From LMUY01 sp965199095 (GTDB lineage: Bacteria > Pseudomonadota > Alphaproteobacteria > Acetobacterales > Acetobacteraceae), in the NCBI GenBank assembly GCA_965199095.1, contig CBDAQM010000006.1, positions 744,001-808,000 on the forward strand: DNA of 64,000 nucleotides. Direction: 5' to 3'. Under the pieces are notes generated by a model. That model searched no databases and was not told the DNA's origin. It worked only from the letters and a program-made list of their open reading frames with translations. A program made the position numbers and the translations under genes. Positions 1 to 8,368 of the stretch are shown piece by piece (within the stretch, counting starts at the first letter, position 1; every line of letters begins with the position of its first letter).

Positions 1-623
1 AGCGCGTCCACGCGCCAGATGCCTGCACCCACACGCCGTTCTGGGCGGCGGTTGTCTGTCCCGTTAGGAGGACACGGTTGTTGGTATTCCCAGCCGCAAA
101 GGCGACGCCGTCGATGGTCTGGAAGCCGCTCAGGGTCGACACGTTGGTTGTGGCGATCGCCGCGACCGGATCCTTGCTGGAGATGCCGGCCGCCGCGTTC
201 TGAAGCTGCGCCATGACCCAGCCGTATTCGGCGGCTTGCCCGGCGGCGGTCGGCGCCGCCAGGCCGGTGAGCGTGAAGCCTGCCATGGCGATGTTGGCGG
301 TTGGCGCCGCAAAGGCCGACAAAGCGAAAGCCTCCACGGTCGATGCCAGGTTGCTGATGGTGCTTGCTAGCTGAGTGCCGGAGTGGTTTGCCCGTTGGGT
401 GGGGTCGACCGTCAGCGCCGCCATGGGGATCGCGCCCGTGAGCTTGGACGCATCGTGATAGACCCAGGCGGCGCCATTCCACGTCGCCGATCCGCCTGTG
501 ATCGTGTTGAAGGCGAGTTGGCCTGCCACAGGGCTGGCTGGAAAGCCCGCGACGTTGTGCAGCACGCCGTTGAGCATCTGTGTCTGGCGTAGGTCGATGC
601 CGTTGAGGAATGGGCGCGCCATG
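1..623 (-). CDS. Tail fibre protein, C-terminus cut by window edge
   Basis: An open frame starts with ATG at 623 and runs off the left edge, giving about 207 residues. It opens with MARPFLNGIDL, a common start for phage fibre proteins. It later contains TIDGV...VLLTGQT...NGVWV...GAWTR, a motif found in many tail fibre and receptor-binding proteins. It lies downstream of the fibre adaptor gene, at the host-recognition end of a Mu-like tail module. The function is assigned from this motif and position. The true length is unknown. Confidence 0.75.
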
Positions 624-634
624 GCTTGCTCCAA

Positions 635-1228
635 TCAGGACAGGTAGGCCACGCCCGAGAGCGCCCCGGCCGCGGTAAGGGTCAGGGTGTTGGCGTCGAC
701 GTAGCGGACGTCCATCTCGACCTCATCTCCGGCATCGTCGATCACGGTGACGGCCGGAAAGCGGTTGAGGTTGTGCTGTACGACCCACACTGCTTCGGGC
801 ACCGATTGCGTGTAGCTGTAGAGGGCAATTGGATCTGCTGGCGCAGTCGGCGCGCTGCTCGCCGGCAGGCTTGGGGTCTGCGCGACGATGGGCAAGACGA
901 TGGCCCGAGGCTCGACGCGGCCGTTCGCATCGGTCGCGGTCAGCACGATTGTCGCGTCGACGCCATCGACACCGCCGGTGATCCGCATGACGTAAGCGGT
1001 GTCGACGATTTCCTGCTCGAGCAACGTCACAGCGGCGTCGGGAACGACAAGAGCTGTGACGGATTGCGGTGGCCCGTCCAACACCCAGGTGAAGTCGGCG
1101 CCATAGACATCCGTGCCGGTCGGGTCTTTGGCCGGCCATTGAGGGTCGAGCGAGGCGCCACGCACTCCACCGCGAACGGCGCGGTGGCGCGGGAGGATGA
1201 TCAGCTCCGGTCCGGAAGGTGCGATCAA
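635..1228 (-). CDS. Probable fibre-tail adaptor protein
   Basis: The 197-residue protein starts at an ATG overlapping the stop of the upstream gene by 4 nt (ATGA). Its N-terminal half reads as an immunoglobulin-like strand-rich domain (FTWVLDG, TDANGRVEP). Its C-terminal part, VVQHNLNRFPAVTVIDDAG followed by DANTLTL, is typical of the small proteins that join phage fibres to the tail. It sits between the exported beta-helix protein and the terminal fibre gene. The family match is from memory of the motif, so the role is probable, not certain. Confidence 0.6.
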   Translation of the reverse strand: MIAPSGPELIILPRHRAVRGGVRGASLDPQWPAKDPTGTDVYGADFTWVLDGPPQSVTALVVPDAAVTLLEQEIVDTAYVMRITGGVDGVDATIVLTATDANGRVEPRAIVLPIVAQTPSLPASSAPTAPADPIALYSYTQSVPEAVWVVQHNLNRFPAVTVIDDAGDEVEMDVRYVDANTLTLTAAGALSGVAYLS

Positions 1229-3252
1229 TGGACGTTCTGCACGACGGTTGGAGCGGTGCCGCCATAGGTCACCACCGCGGCTTGATAGGGCGCTCGACGG
1301 ACAAAGCAGGGAGACGCGGAGCAGACCGTCACACCGGCTTGGCCCGGGTTGGCCAGGGTCACGCTGCTCAGGGTGCCAGCGTTGAAGTAGAGGTCGTCCT
1401 CTGTCGGACCGCCGGGGATCGTCCAGGGGCTGGCAGAGGCGGTGAGTGTCTTTGGCCCCACTGGGTTGTAGCCGGGATTGTCATGGACACGGTTGTCCCC
1501 GCCTGTGGCAGCGAAGCCGAGCGGCGCGCCTGTATTGCCTACGAGGTGGTTGTCATCGATCTCGATGTCGTCCCCGGACCCTCCGGCAACGTTGATGCCT
1601 ACGTAGTTGGTCCTGCTGCCAACACCAAAGAAACCGTAATTGCCGATGAAGTTATGGTGCAGCGAAATGTGGGATGCCCCCGCTGCTACGAACACACCAT
1701 AAAGCCAGCCGTTGATGGTCGTATCGGCCAGCGTGGTATCGCTCGAATAAGCATCCGCGACCAGGAAGCCGGTGCCAGATTGTCCCGCCGCCGAGCCGCC
1801 TGCCAATGCTGGAGCCGGCGATGCCAAAGCGATCAGGCCGCCGAGGAACTTGGTCTTCATAATTGGGAAGGGCTGTGCCGTCTCGGCCGAGGCGTCCGAA
1901 CCCGCGATCGTCACGCCGTTGATGTTCGTGGCCTGTGACGTGCACCATGGCGACGTAAACGTTGTGTCAAATACGTAGCCCGTGCCGGTCGGCGCTATAT
2001 TGACGCAAGAGGCTTCCCCCGCGTCGAACACGTCGTCCGATGATTTCGTCGCCTGGACGGTCTGGCCGTTTCCTGGCGCAATTAGCAGGTCATAATTAGC
2101 CTGCGTCACATCGTTGCCACGTAGATGCGTGGCGCCGGTATTGGTGAGCTTGTAGCCGAACGTCGGGTGGTAGAGCGTCGGCCCCCCGCCCAAGCCAGGC
2201 AGGTTTGGATAGATATACGTGCTCTCGATATCGTTTTCTGGTCCAGGACCCGTGTTCTCGACCAGCACGCCGCCGCTTCCAGGATTGGACGTGCCGTCGG
2301 CGATGAACTGCATGACGCCGTTCCGGATGACGGTTTTGCCCGCGCCCGCACCATCGCGGATGCAGATGAAGCACGAGGACATGAAGAAGTCTTCGACGAA
2401 TTGGTCATTGTCCAGGAGGTTGACGGTGTAGCCGCTCGTCCGGAACGGGGTGTCGCCAGACGATGCCTGCGCCGAGGTCTGCTGCACGTCGAAGGCCAGG
2501 CTACGCACGCCGGAGCCTGGCCCAATGATGTCCAGCATGTCTCCACCGATCAGCATAGTCTCGCTTGCGATCGTCTGCGGCTGACTTACTGCGTATTGGC
2601 TGGAACTGATAACCCCGGTGATTACGGTGTCTGGCAAGACCAGTGTCGAACCCAAGCCGGTCACTGGAGAGTTAATCGCACGGGACGTCGTTGCCGCACC
2701 GGAAGCGAGCGTCAGCGTGGTGCCGCTGATCGAGCCGGTGACGACTGCCCCACCCAGGAACGTGTTCATGGCAACAATCGTTGAACACTGTCGATTGGCG
2801 CTAGCCAGCGTGGTTCTGGCGTTCGCGCGCGGGATAAGGAGGGATTTGCTAATGTAGCTGATACCACACGGCATCAGAATGGTGGCGCCGCCGATGATGG
2901 CTGAAAGGGCTTTGTTGATATGGTCTGACTGATCGGTTCCATCATTGGCTACCACGCCGCCAAGTGCCGACGCTAAATACGCAGGAGCCAGCCACGACGG
3001 GCTCAGCACCTGCCCGAGCGTATCGGCTAGCGTGCGAGGTGAGCCGCCAATCCCGGTGGGCGCGACGGTGCAGCCAGAGGCGTTGGTGTCGCACTTCTCA
3101 CCAAAAAACCCTATCATCTGGTTAAGGAAGAGCGGATCGCCAGCGGCAGCGGGAACGCCGCCAGCCTGGCCGTTCTTGGTGGGAACGGGGATCGACTGCC
3201 CGGCTGCGGTGAACGGCAGCAGGCAAGCGATGGCGAGAAGGAGTTTTTTCAT
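1225..3252 (-). CDS. Exported right-handed beta-helix (tailspike-like) protein
   Basis: The 675-residue protein begins with a classical Sec signal peptide (MKKLLLAIACLLPFTAAG, cleavage likely near residue 18). The mature part has a DGTDQSDHINKAL segment followed by many short Gly/Asn/Thr-rich strands, as in pectate-lyase-like beta-helices and phage tailspikes. Start ATG at 3252 lies 4 nt after the stop of the S74 fibre gene. A cytoplasmically assembled tail part should not need a signal peptide. It may therefore be a secreted lysogenic-conversion protein or surface-modifying enzyme rather than a virion spike. No catalytic residues were identified. Confidence 0.65.
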   Translation of the reverse strand: MKKLLLAIACLLPFTAAGQSIPVPTKNGQAGGVPAAAGDPLFLNQMIGFFGEKCDTNASGCTVAPTGIGGSPRTLADTLGQVLSPSWLAPAYLASALGGVVANDGTDQSDHINKALSAIIGGATILMPCGISYISKSLLIPRANARTTLASANRQCSTIVAMNTFLGGAVVTGSISGTTLTLASGAATTSRAINSPVTGLGSTLVLPDTVITGVISSSQYAVSQPQTIASETMLIGGDMLDIIGPGSGVRSLAFDVQQTSAQASSGDTPFRTSGYTVNLLDNDQFVEDFFMSSCFICIRDGAGAGKTVIRNGVMQFIADGTSNPGSGGVLVENTGPGPENDIESTYIYPNLPGLGGGPTLYHPTFGYKLTNTGATHLRGNDVTQANYDLLIAPGNGQTVQATKSSDDVFDAGEASCVNIAPTGTGYVFDTTFTSPWCTSQATNINGVTIAGSDASAETAQPFPIMKTKFLGGLIALASPAPALAGGSAAGQSGTGFLVADAYSSDTTLADTTINGWLYGVFVAAGASHISLHHNFIGNYGFFGVGSRTNYVGINVAGGSGDDIEIDDNHLVGNTGAPLGFAATGGDNRVHDNPGYNPVGPKTLTASASPWTIPGGPTEDDLYFNAGTLSSVTLANPGQAGVTVCSASPCFVRRAPYQAAVVTYGGTAPTVVQNVH

Positions 3253-3256
3253 CGGA

Positions 3257-4240
3257 CTAGACTGCCCGCGCGGCCATCAGCGCGGCAATCTGTTGGCCTT
3301 GCTCGAGCACGATCGACTTGAGTTCGCCCATCGCCGCCCAAAGGATCGGCACGAGCGCGCTTGCGTCCATGGTTTGCGGCAGGATGTCTCCCTTGTCGTC
3401 GACGGCATCGGGTTTGCCAGCGACCGCTTGCGGCGACACCAACTGCGCCTCGTCGGCAATAAAGCCGTCGACGATGACACCAGGGGCAGACCGGAACGCA
3501 AACCTCTTAGCTTGCAGATTATCAAGGCGATCGAGCGCCCCGGTTAGCGGGACGACGTCCTGCTTCAGCCTCCGGTCAGAGGTCGTGCCATAGACCACGC
3601 CCGTGCCCGTGGTGGTGATCTTGCCCTGGATGCTGATCGTGCCGACGTTGCCGACCCAAAAATCGATCAGATCGCCCGCCGCAGCCGTGCCGAATTGGCC
3701 CGAGCTGCCACTTTGGTTGTAAGCATTAAGCTGGCCGCCGGACATGGACGTGCCGGTTGCGGCCGATTGGCAGGGCGTCAGGTTGCCGTTCGACGGGCCG
3801 GCCAGCAGGTAATTCGAGCTGTAGACGTCCCCGGCCGTCAGAAAGCCGCCACTCGTCACGTTTCCGGATGCGACCACTGCGTTGCCGACGATAAGGTTGC
3901 CCCCGACGCTGCAGGATCCCGCGAACGTCCCTTGGCCCTCCACTCCCAGCGTCTGTTCGATCGTCACCGACCCCGTGACGGTGCCCCCCGCCAGCGGCAG
4001 GTAGCCAGCGAGGGCCCTTGCGATCAAAATCAGGATCGCCTGACGAACTTGGGTGTTGTCGCCGACATTGGGCGTAAGCCCGGCATACTCGATCAGGCCG
4101 GCGATCAGCTCCTCCTGGATGCCGGTCAGCCACACCTGCTCGACGTCGGTCCCGTCCACGCCACCGGCGAGGTTTTGATCCGCGAAGACGCGATGCCCGT
4201 TTGCATCGAGCACGTAGCCGAGGCCTGATGTGCGATCCAT
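3257..4240 (-). CDS. Tail fibre with C-terminal S74 self-cleaving chaperone domain
   Basis: The 327-residue protein has an N-terminal part that resembles phage fibre collar regions (AGYLPLAGGTVTG near residue 80, then repetitive Gly/Val-rich strands). From about residue 220 it shows the intramolecular chaperone signature TTSDRRLKQDV...GFIADEAQ of peptidase family S74. Ser221 and Lys226 fit the cleavage dyad; by family knowledge the chaperone trims itself off after the fibre trimerises. The C-terminal ELKSIVLEQGQQIAAL helix is typical of the chaperone tail. It follows gp48, as expected for a Mu-like fibre position. Confidence 0.85.
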   Translation of the reverse strand: MDRTSGLGYVLDANGHRVFADQNLAGGVDGTDVEQVWLTGIQEELIAGLIEYAGLTPNVGDNTQVRQAILILIARALAGYLPLAGGTVTGSVTIEQTLGVEGQGTFAGSCSVGGNLIVGNAVVASGNVTSGGFLTAGDVYSSNYLLAGPSNGNLTPCQSAATGTSMSGGQLNAYNQSGSSGQFGTAAAGDLIDFWVGNVGTISIQGKITTTGTGVVYGTTSDRRLKQDVVPLTGALDRLDNLQAKRFAFRSAPGVIVDGFIADEAQLVSPQAVAGKPDAVDDKGDILPQTMDASALVPILWAAMGELKSIVLEQGQQIAALMAARAV

Positions 4241-4265
4241 GCCGGCTACGCTCCACGGGACAGGG

Positions 4266-4916
4266 TCACGACCACACCGCCCCGCCGGTCGGCAGGTTCC
4301 AGCGCGCGACGATCGTGCCCAGGTAATTGAAGACCAGTGTCACGCGGGACGGTGCGGCCCGGCGCAGCACGCACTCGATCACGGCCGAGCGCTCGATGCG
4401 ACCGATCGGGTCGCCGGACCGGCTGGCGCCAGCGCGGAACGGCACGACCTGCGCAGGCGGCATGGTCACGACCGCCGTGAACTGCTCTGGATTGCAGATG
4501 ATGTTCTGGCGTGACTTGAGCACGCCAGAGGGCCGGCGACGGAACTCCGTGATCGAGACCGTCGCGCCATAGCTCGCGGCCAGCGCGATCAGCTCGGCCA
4601 CGCTGGCGCCGTAGCTGGCGATCCAGCGCGCGGTGACCGAGGTGCGGCGCTCTGTGAAGGTCAACGTCTGCGGATCGCCCATGCACGGGTCGGGACCGAG
4701 CACCTGCTCGTAGCGGTCGAGCATTTGCTCGCAGGTGTCCGGCTCGCTTTCGAAGAGCTGCGCGAACGCCGCTCCCTCGAAGTCGGCGACGCTGCCTTCC
4801 AGCGGCGCGAAGCTACGCCGCATGTTGCTGGTGGGCGCATGATCCCACGCCCAGCCGTCCGGCAGGAGCGAGGCGATGTCACCGCTGATCTCCGCCGGGG
4901 TGCGCGGCGCAATCAT
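4266..4916 (-). CDS. Baseplate protein, Mu gp48 / DUF2313 (YmfQ) family
   Basis: The 216-residue protein belongs to the YmfQ/DUF2313 family that builds the inner baseplate of Mu-type tails. Family-like segments are LLPDGWAWD near the N-terminus, a central QMLDRYEQVLGPDPC, and the C-terminal CVLRRAAPSRVTLVFNY. Its ATG (4916) overlaps the stop of the gp47 gene by 4 nt, which decides the start and implies coupled translation. Upstream in-frame sequence belongs to the gp47 gene in another frame. Confidence 0.88.
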   Translation of the reverse strand: MIAPRTPAEISGDIASLLPDGWAWDHAPTSNMRRSFAPLEGSVADFEGAAFAQLFESEPDTCEQMLDRYEQVLGPDPCMGDPQTLTFTERRTSVTARWIASYGASVAELIALAASYGATVSITEFRRRPSGVLKSRQNIICNPEQFTAVVTMPPAQVVPFRAGASRSGDPIGRIERSAVIECVLRRAAPSRVTLVFNYLGTIVARWNLPTGGAVWS

Positions 4917-5995
4917 GGCGAGGTGTAGGCCACGAAGTTGGGCACGCCCGGCGAGAGCCACTGCCCGGCCGCAGCCTGCACGTCGCCGGCCGGCACGGTG
5001 ATCTGCACGCCGCTGTTCGTGGCCTGGATGATCGCGTCCTCCAACAGGCTGACGTCCAGCAAGCCTCCGATCGGCAGCGTCAGGATGAATGCCCCGAAGG
5101 TGTTGGTGGCGAGCGCGCGGTTGGCGACGGTGTCCTTTGCCAGCGCCATCGTCAGCGCCTGGACCGGTTGCGTGCACGCGATGACAACCGGCTGGTCCGT
5201 CGCCGGCCGCACCGCATCGATCGACGCCTGCACGGCGGCCACCTGCGCGGCTGTGGGGATCAGCGGCGCTCCGCCGGCCGGGTTCGGCATGGCGATGAAC
5301 ACCGCGTGCACCGTCGGCCCGGCCCATTTCGGAATGAACTGGGTGTAGGCGGCGACCGCGCCGGCGGCCGACGCCCAGCCGAGGTAGTCGGCCGCGTTGC
5401 CGGCCTGGCCCTGCTTGCGCTTGCGCGCCAGGATGCGCGCGCGCCACAGCTCGAAATCCTCGATGTCGTCGCCGCCGGCCAGACCGCCCGTGCCGACCGT
5501 GACGGTTTGCAGTTGCAGGCCGAGCACGGTGCTGATGATGGTGAGCACGGTGCCCGCCACGCGGTTGCCGGCGATGCCCGCAACCTCGGCGATCACCTGC
5601 AGGATGGCGTTGCCCGTGTTGTCCGTCTCGCCGCCTGCCAGCGCGATCCATTGCGTGCCGTCATCGGCCACGAACTCGATATCGGCCGGAAGCGTGAAGT
5701 TCGGCGGACCCAAGAAGATCACCGGGCCGATCGCTTTCTGCGGCGGCAGGCGCGGCACGCCGTAGGTGTTGGCATGGCGCGGCAGCCAATCCTGCGCCGT
5801 GTCGATCATCAGCTCATCGGCCAGCGACCGCTGATACAGATAGAGGTCGAATACCACCTCGGCGTGGGTGCGGCCGGTGACCGCCATGAAGCTGTTCGGC
5901 TCGCGCGGGTCGCTGGTTGGAAAGGCGTCGGGTGCCTCGTAGCCTTGCGCATAGCGTTCGGCGAGGTCGTCGGGCTGCGGGAGGGGCCAGCTCAT
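4913..5995 (-). CDS. Baseplate J-like protein, Mu gp47
   Basis: The 360-residue protein matches the baseplate J family, which forms wedge parts of contractile baseplates. The characteristic segment is the Gly-rich GGLAGGDDIEDFELWRAR near residue 190, followed by GNAADYLGWA and a YTQFIPKWAGPTVHAVFI strand region. Length fits Mu gp47. It lies 7 nt downstream of the gp46 gene and overlaps gp48 by 4 nt. Confidence 0.92.
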   Translation of the reverse strand: MSWPLPQPDDLAERYAQGYEAPDAFPTSDPREPNSFMAVTGRTHAEVVFDLYLYQRSLADELMIDTAQDWLPRHANTYGVPRLPPQKAIGPVIFLGPPNFTLPADIEFVADDGTQWIALAGGETDNTGNAILQVIAEVAGIAGNRVAGTVLTIISTVLGLQLQTVTVGTGGLAGGDDIEDFELWRARILARKRKQGQAGNAADYLGWASAAGAVAAYTQFIPKWAGPTVHAVFIAMPNPAGGAPLIPTAAQVAAVQASIDAVRPATDQPVVIACTQPVQALTMALAKDTVANRALATNTFGAFILTLPIGGLLDVSLLEDAIIQATNSGVQITVPAGDVQAAAGQWLSPGVPNFVAYTSP

Positions 5996-6002
5996 GGGCG
6001 GC

Positions 6003-6467
6003 TCAGACCAGGCTCAGCGGCAGCTTGAGCGTGATGCCGGCGACGTTGGCCAGCACCGCCAGCGTGCCGGGCTGGATCCAGCTCGCATCGGCGACCGGCG
6101 TCACGCCGCGATCGCTCATCCAGGCGATGCCGTCCTGCGCGTAACCCTTGGCAAGCAAGCGCACCTCGGCCGTCTGATGCTCGTCCTCGATCAGCCACAT
6201 CTTGCAGCCGATGCGCCGGCCGTTCGGGTCCAGCGCGTCGCCGACCCAGCCGCGCCGCGGGTTGGGCCGTGCGCTGGGCGGCGCGTTGGCGTCCGCCGTC
6301 TCCGGCAGCACGTCGTCCGGCGCGGCGCGGCCTTCGGTGCCGAGGGAGATGATCAGCGGCGTGGCGGCCGTCGTGTCGATCACGAAGCGCGTGCCGTCGA
6401 ACACCACATCCGCCTTGCGGGTCGTGGAGTTATAGGCCATCGCGACGTCGCAGAAGCCAGTTGCCAT
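6003..6467 (-). CDS. Phage GP46 family baseplate protein
   Basis: The 154-residue protein carries GP46 family features: ATGFCDVAM at the N-terminus, then RRGWVGDALDPNGRRIGCKMWL, then GYAQDGIAWM. The start at 6467 is supported by GGGAG at 6478-6482. Longer in-frame starts at 6512 would place the conserved late palindrome inside the gene and lack a ribosome site. It is the first gene after one of the three late-element copies, so it may begin a late transcript covering the baseplate and fibre genes. Confidence 0.9.
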   Translation of the reverse strand: MATGFCDVAMAYNSTTRKADVVFDGTRFVIDTTAATPLIISLGTEGRAAPDDVLPETADANAPPSARPNPRRGWVGDALDPNGRRIGCKMWLIEDEHQTAEVRLLAKGYAQDGIAWMSDRGVTPVADASWIQPGTLAVLANVAGITLKLPLSLV

Positions 6468-6500
6468 GGCTGCCAATCTCCCAGCGCGCACGCGACCAAG

Positions 6501-6519
6501 CCACGTCGACACGTGTCAC
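6501..6519 (-). promoter_or_regulatory. Late-element copy C (palindrome before gp46)
   Basis: The minus strand reads GTGACACGTGTCGACGTGG. Its core GACACGTGTC (6508-6517) is a perfect 10-bp palindrome. The same 19-mer occurs at 20064-20082 and 29450-29468 and was not seen elsewhere. The core edge is 41 nt from the gp46 start, exactly the spacing seen at the protease gene. It overlaps the gp45 stop codon. By analogy with Mu it is a candidate binding site for the Mor/C-family activator at a late promoter. This copy lacks most of the second conserved block found at the other two. Confidence 0.6.
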
Positions 6520-7103
6520 AGCGTTTGGACGGGGCGTCCGCCTTCGGTGATCATCCCGCTGACTGTGAGGTTGGCGTTGATCGTCACGGCCGCGTTGAAC
6601 GTCACCGGGTTGGTGAAGGTGACGGGGCCGTTGAAGGTGACGCCGCCGGCCGCGTTGACCGTCATGCCGCCGGGCGCATCGATCTGCGCGATGTTGCATG
6701 CCAGGTGCAGCAGCGTCTTACATAGCAGGTCGATGTTGCCGCCCGCCTTCAGGTGCAGCCGGTTGGCGCCGGCGTCGTAAAGCACGACTTCGCCGCCGGC
6801 GAGCTTGCCGAACCGGTAGCCGCTCGAAGCCAGCGGCAGCGCGATGAGATGCCCTTGGTCGCCGCCGACCGCCAGCACGATGGTGAGCGGCGTGTCCGGC
6901 GGCAGGCTGGCCAGGCCGTAGGGCTGGTGCACCTCGACCTGGCTGCGCGCCACGTCGTCATGCGTCGCCACGTCGACCGTCTGCACCGCGCCCGTGTCGT
7001 CCACCACGGCAGCGACGGCGCGGGCGATCCCGCCGCGGAACTGCTGCGCCGTCTCCTCGTGCAGCCGATACATGCCGTCGGCGGTGTGCACGTCCTCCAT
7101 CAC
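6516..7103 (-). CDS. Baseplate spike protein, Mu gp45 family
   Basis: The 195-residue protein has the gp45/baseplate V layout. An N-terminal OB-like part (VDVATHDDVARSQVEVHQPYGL...PLTIVLAVGGDQGH) leads to VVLYDAGANRLHLKAGGNIDL. It ends in a repetitive strand-rich needle (GGVTFNGPVTFTNPVTFN). The spike tip punctures the outer membrane in Mu-type tails. Its start overlaps the gp44 stop by 4 nt (ATGA). Confidence 0.92.
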   Translation of the reverse strand: MMEDVHTADGMYRLHEETAQQFRGGIARAVAAVVDDTGAVQTVDVATHDDVARSQVEVHQPYGLASLPPDTPLTIVLAVGGDQGHLIALPLASSGYRFGKLAGGEVVLYDAGANRLHLKAGGNIDLLCKTLLHLACNIAQIDAPGGMTVNAAGGVTFNGPVTFTNPVTFNAAVTINANLTVSGMITEGGRPVQTL

Positions 7104-8368
7104 CGGAAGCGCCGGGCCGTGGCGTCGACGGCATGCTGATGGCGCGGCCGGCTGCGGCCGGCATGGCGCGGCCCGACATCCTCATCGTCCAGCGTGAAGC
7201 TGTCGGGGTCGACCACGCGCAGGATCGTGCGCGCGCCCTGCTCCCCATGGACATACTCGACGCCGGCGATGAGCTGGTCGACGCCATCCAGCCCGCGGAT
7301 CGGGTCGGTGACCGCCACCAGCGTGTTCGGACGCCACAGCGGCAGGTTCGACGCCGGCCGCCAGCCCACCAGGGTGTAGGACATGCGCCCGGCCTGCGCG
7401 GCCGTGACGCGCGCCCGCCACGCCGCCTGTTCATCCACCGTGTCCAGCCCGGCCTGCGCGCGGGTGATCCACACCTTGGGCCGGTAGCGTGGCACCCCGG
7501 GATCGGTGGCGTGTCCAGTCTGGTAGACCGGACCGTGCTTGCCATGGCCCGCGATGTGCCGGCGCGACCGCGTGCTGCCGCCCTGCGCCGGCGGCGCCGC
7601 GATCGGCGCGCCCTGACCCAGCGGCGCCACCGAGGCATCCAGCGCCGCCGGCGCCTGCTTTCCCGTGCCCTTCCGCACTCGCGGGAGCTGGCCCTTGATC
7701 CAGTGGTCGCTGTAGCGCCCGCGCGCGCTCATCTGAATGCGCGAGCGATGGATGTTGCCGCCCCACACCAGCGGCGGCGGGCCGCGCTGCGATCCGCTCT
7801 GCGTCAGCACGAGGCCGCCGACGCCGTCGCTCACCACCAGGATGCCGCGCTGCCGCGCTGCCTTTTCGATCGACGCCATGACGGGTTCGGCGACGTCGAC
7901 GGAGAACAGCGGGAAGACGTCGCCCACGTCGACATCCGCCCGCACCGTGATGCCGAACGGCTGCGCCAGCCGCGTGACGATGCCGAGCAGGTCAAGCCCT
8001 TTATATTCCACCGGCCCGGTCGGGTTGGCGCTGCACTCGACCAGGTCGATCACCGGGTCGAAGCCGAGCACGCTGGCGCGCAACTGATCCGGCCCCGTGT
8101 CGAGGTTCACGTCCGTTAGGAAGCCCTTCAGCACGCATTCGGTGTCGACCAGCACGCGGACCGTGGCGAACGGGTCGACGGCCTTGCCGAGGTCGCCCAA
8201 GGCCGGGACCGGCAGCGCCTGCGCGTAGCGCACCGTATCGTCATAGTCGAACGCGAACGAGCCGGAGATGTCGGACAGGTCGCGCGTGACGCTCGCCTCC
8301 GTCCACACGGCAAAGGGCTTGCCGTTGACCTCCAGGACGATCTGCGGCGTGACGCCGGCGCCGCTCAT
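7100..8368 (-). CDS. Baseplate hub protein, Mu gp44 (P) family
   Basis: The 422-residue protein is the tail hub above the spike. The N-terminal PQIVLEVNGKPFAVWTEASVTRDLSDISGSFAF is typical of gp44/gpD-like hubs. A central KAARQRGILVVSDGVGGLVLT and a C-terminal RWTxV-like VGWRPASNLPLWRPNTLVAV also fit. The ATG at 8368 overlaps the gp43 stop by 4 nt, fixing the start. An insert rich in Gly, Arg and Ala near residue 250 is probably a loop. Confidence 0.9.
   Translation of the reverse strand: MSGAGVTPQIVLEVNGKPFAVWTEASVTRDLSDISGSFAFDYDDTVRYAQALPVPALGDLGKAVDPFATVRVLVDTECVLKGFLTDVNLDTGPDQLRASVLGFDPVIDLVECSANPTGPVEYKGLDLLGIVTRLAQPFGITVRADVDVGDVFPLFSVDVAEPVMASIEKAARQRGILVVSDGVGGLVLTQSGSQRGPPPLVWGGNIHRSRIQMSARGRYSDHWIKGQLPRVRKGTGKQAPAALDASVAPLGQGAPIAAPPAQGGSTRSRRHIAGHGKHGPVYQTGHATDPGVPRYRPKVWITRAQAGLDTVDEQAAWRARVTAAQAGRMSYTLVGWRPASNLPLWRPNTLVAVTDPIRGLDGVDQLIAGVEYVHGEQGARTILRVVDPDSFTLDDEDVGPRHAGRSRPRHQHAVDATARRFR

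Noticed and set aside
6468..6512. Alternative starts giving an N-terminus VSTW at 6512, 20075 and 29461
   Set aside because: All three arise because the conserved GTGTCGAC element happens to be open in frame; none has a ribosome site, and homology begins downstream.
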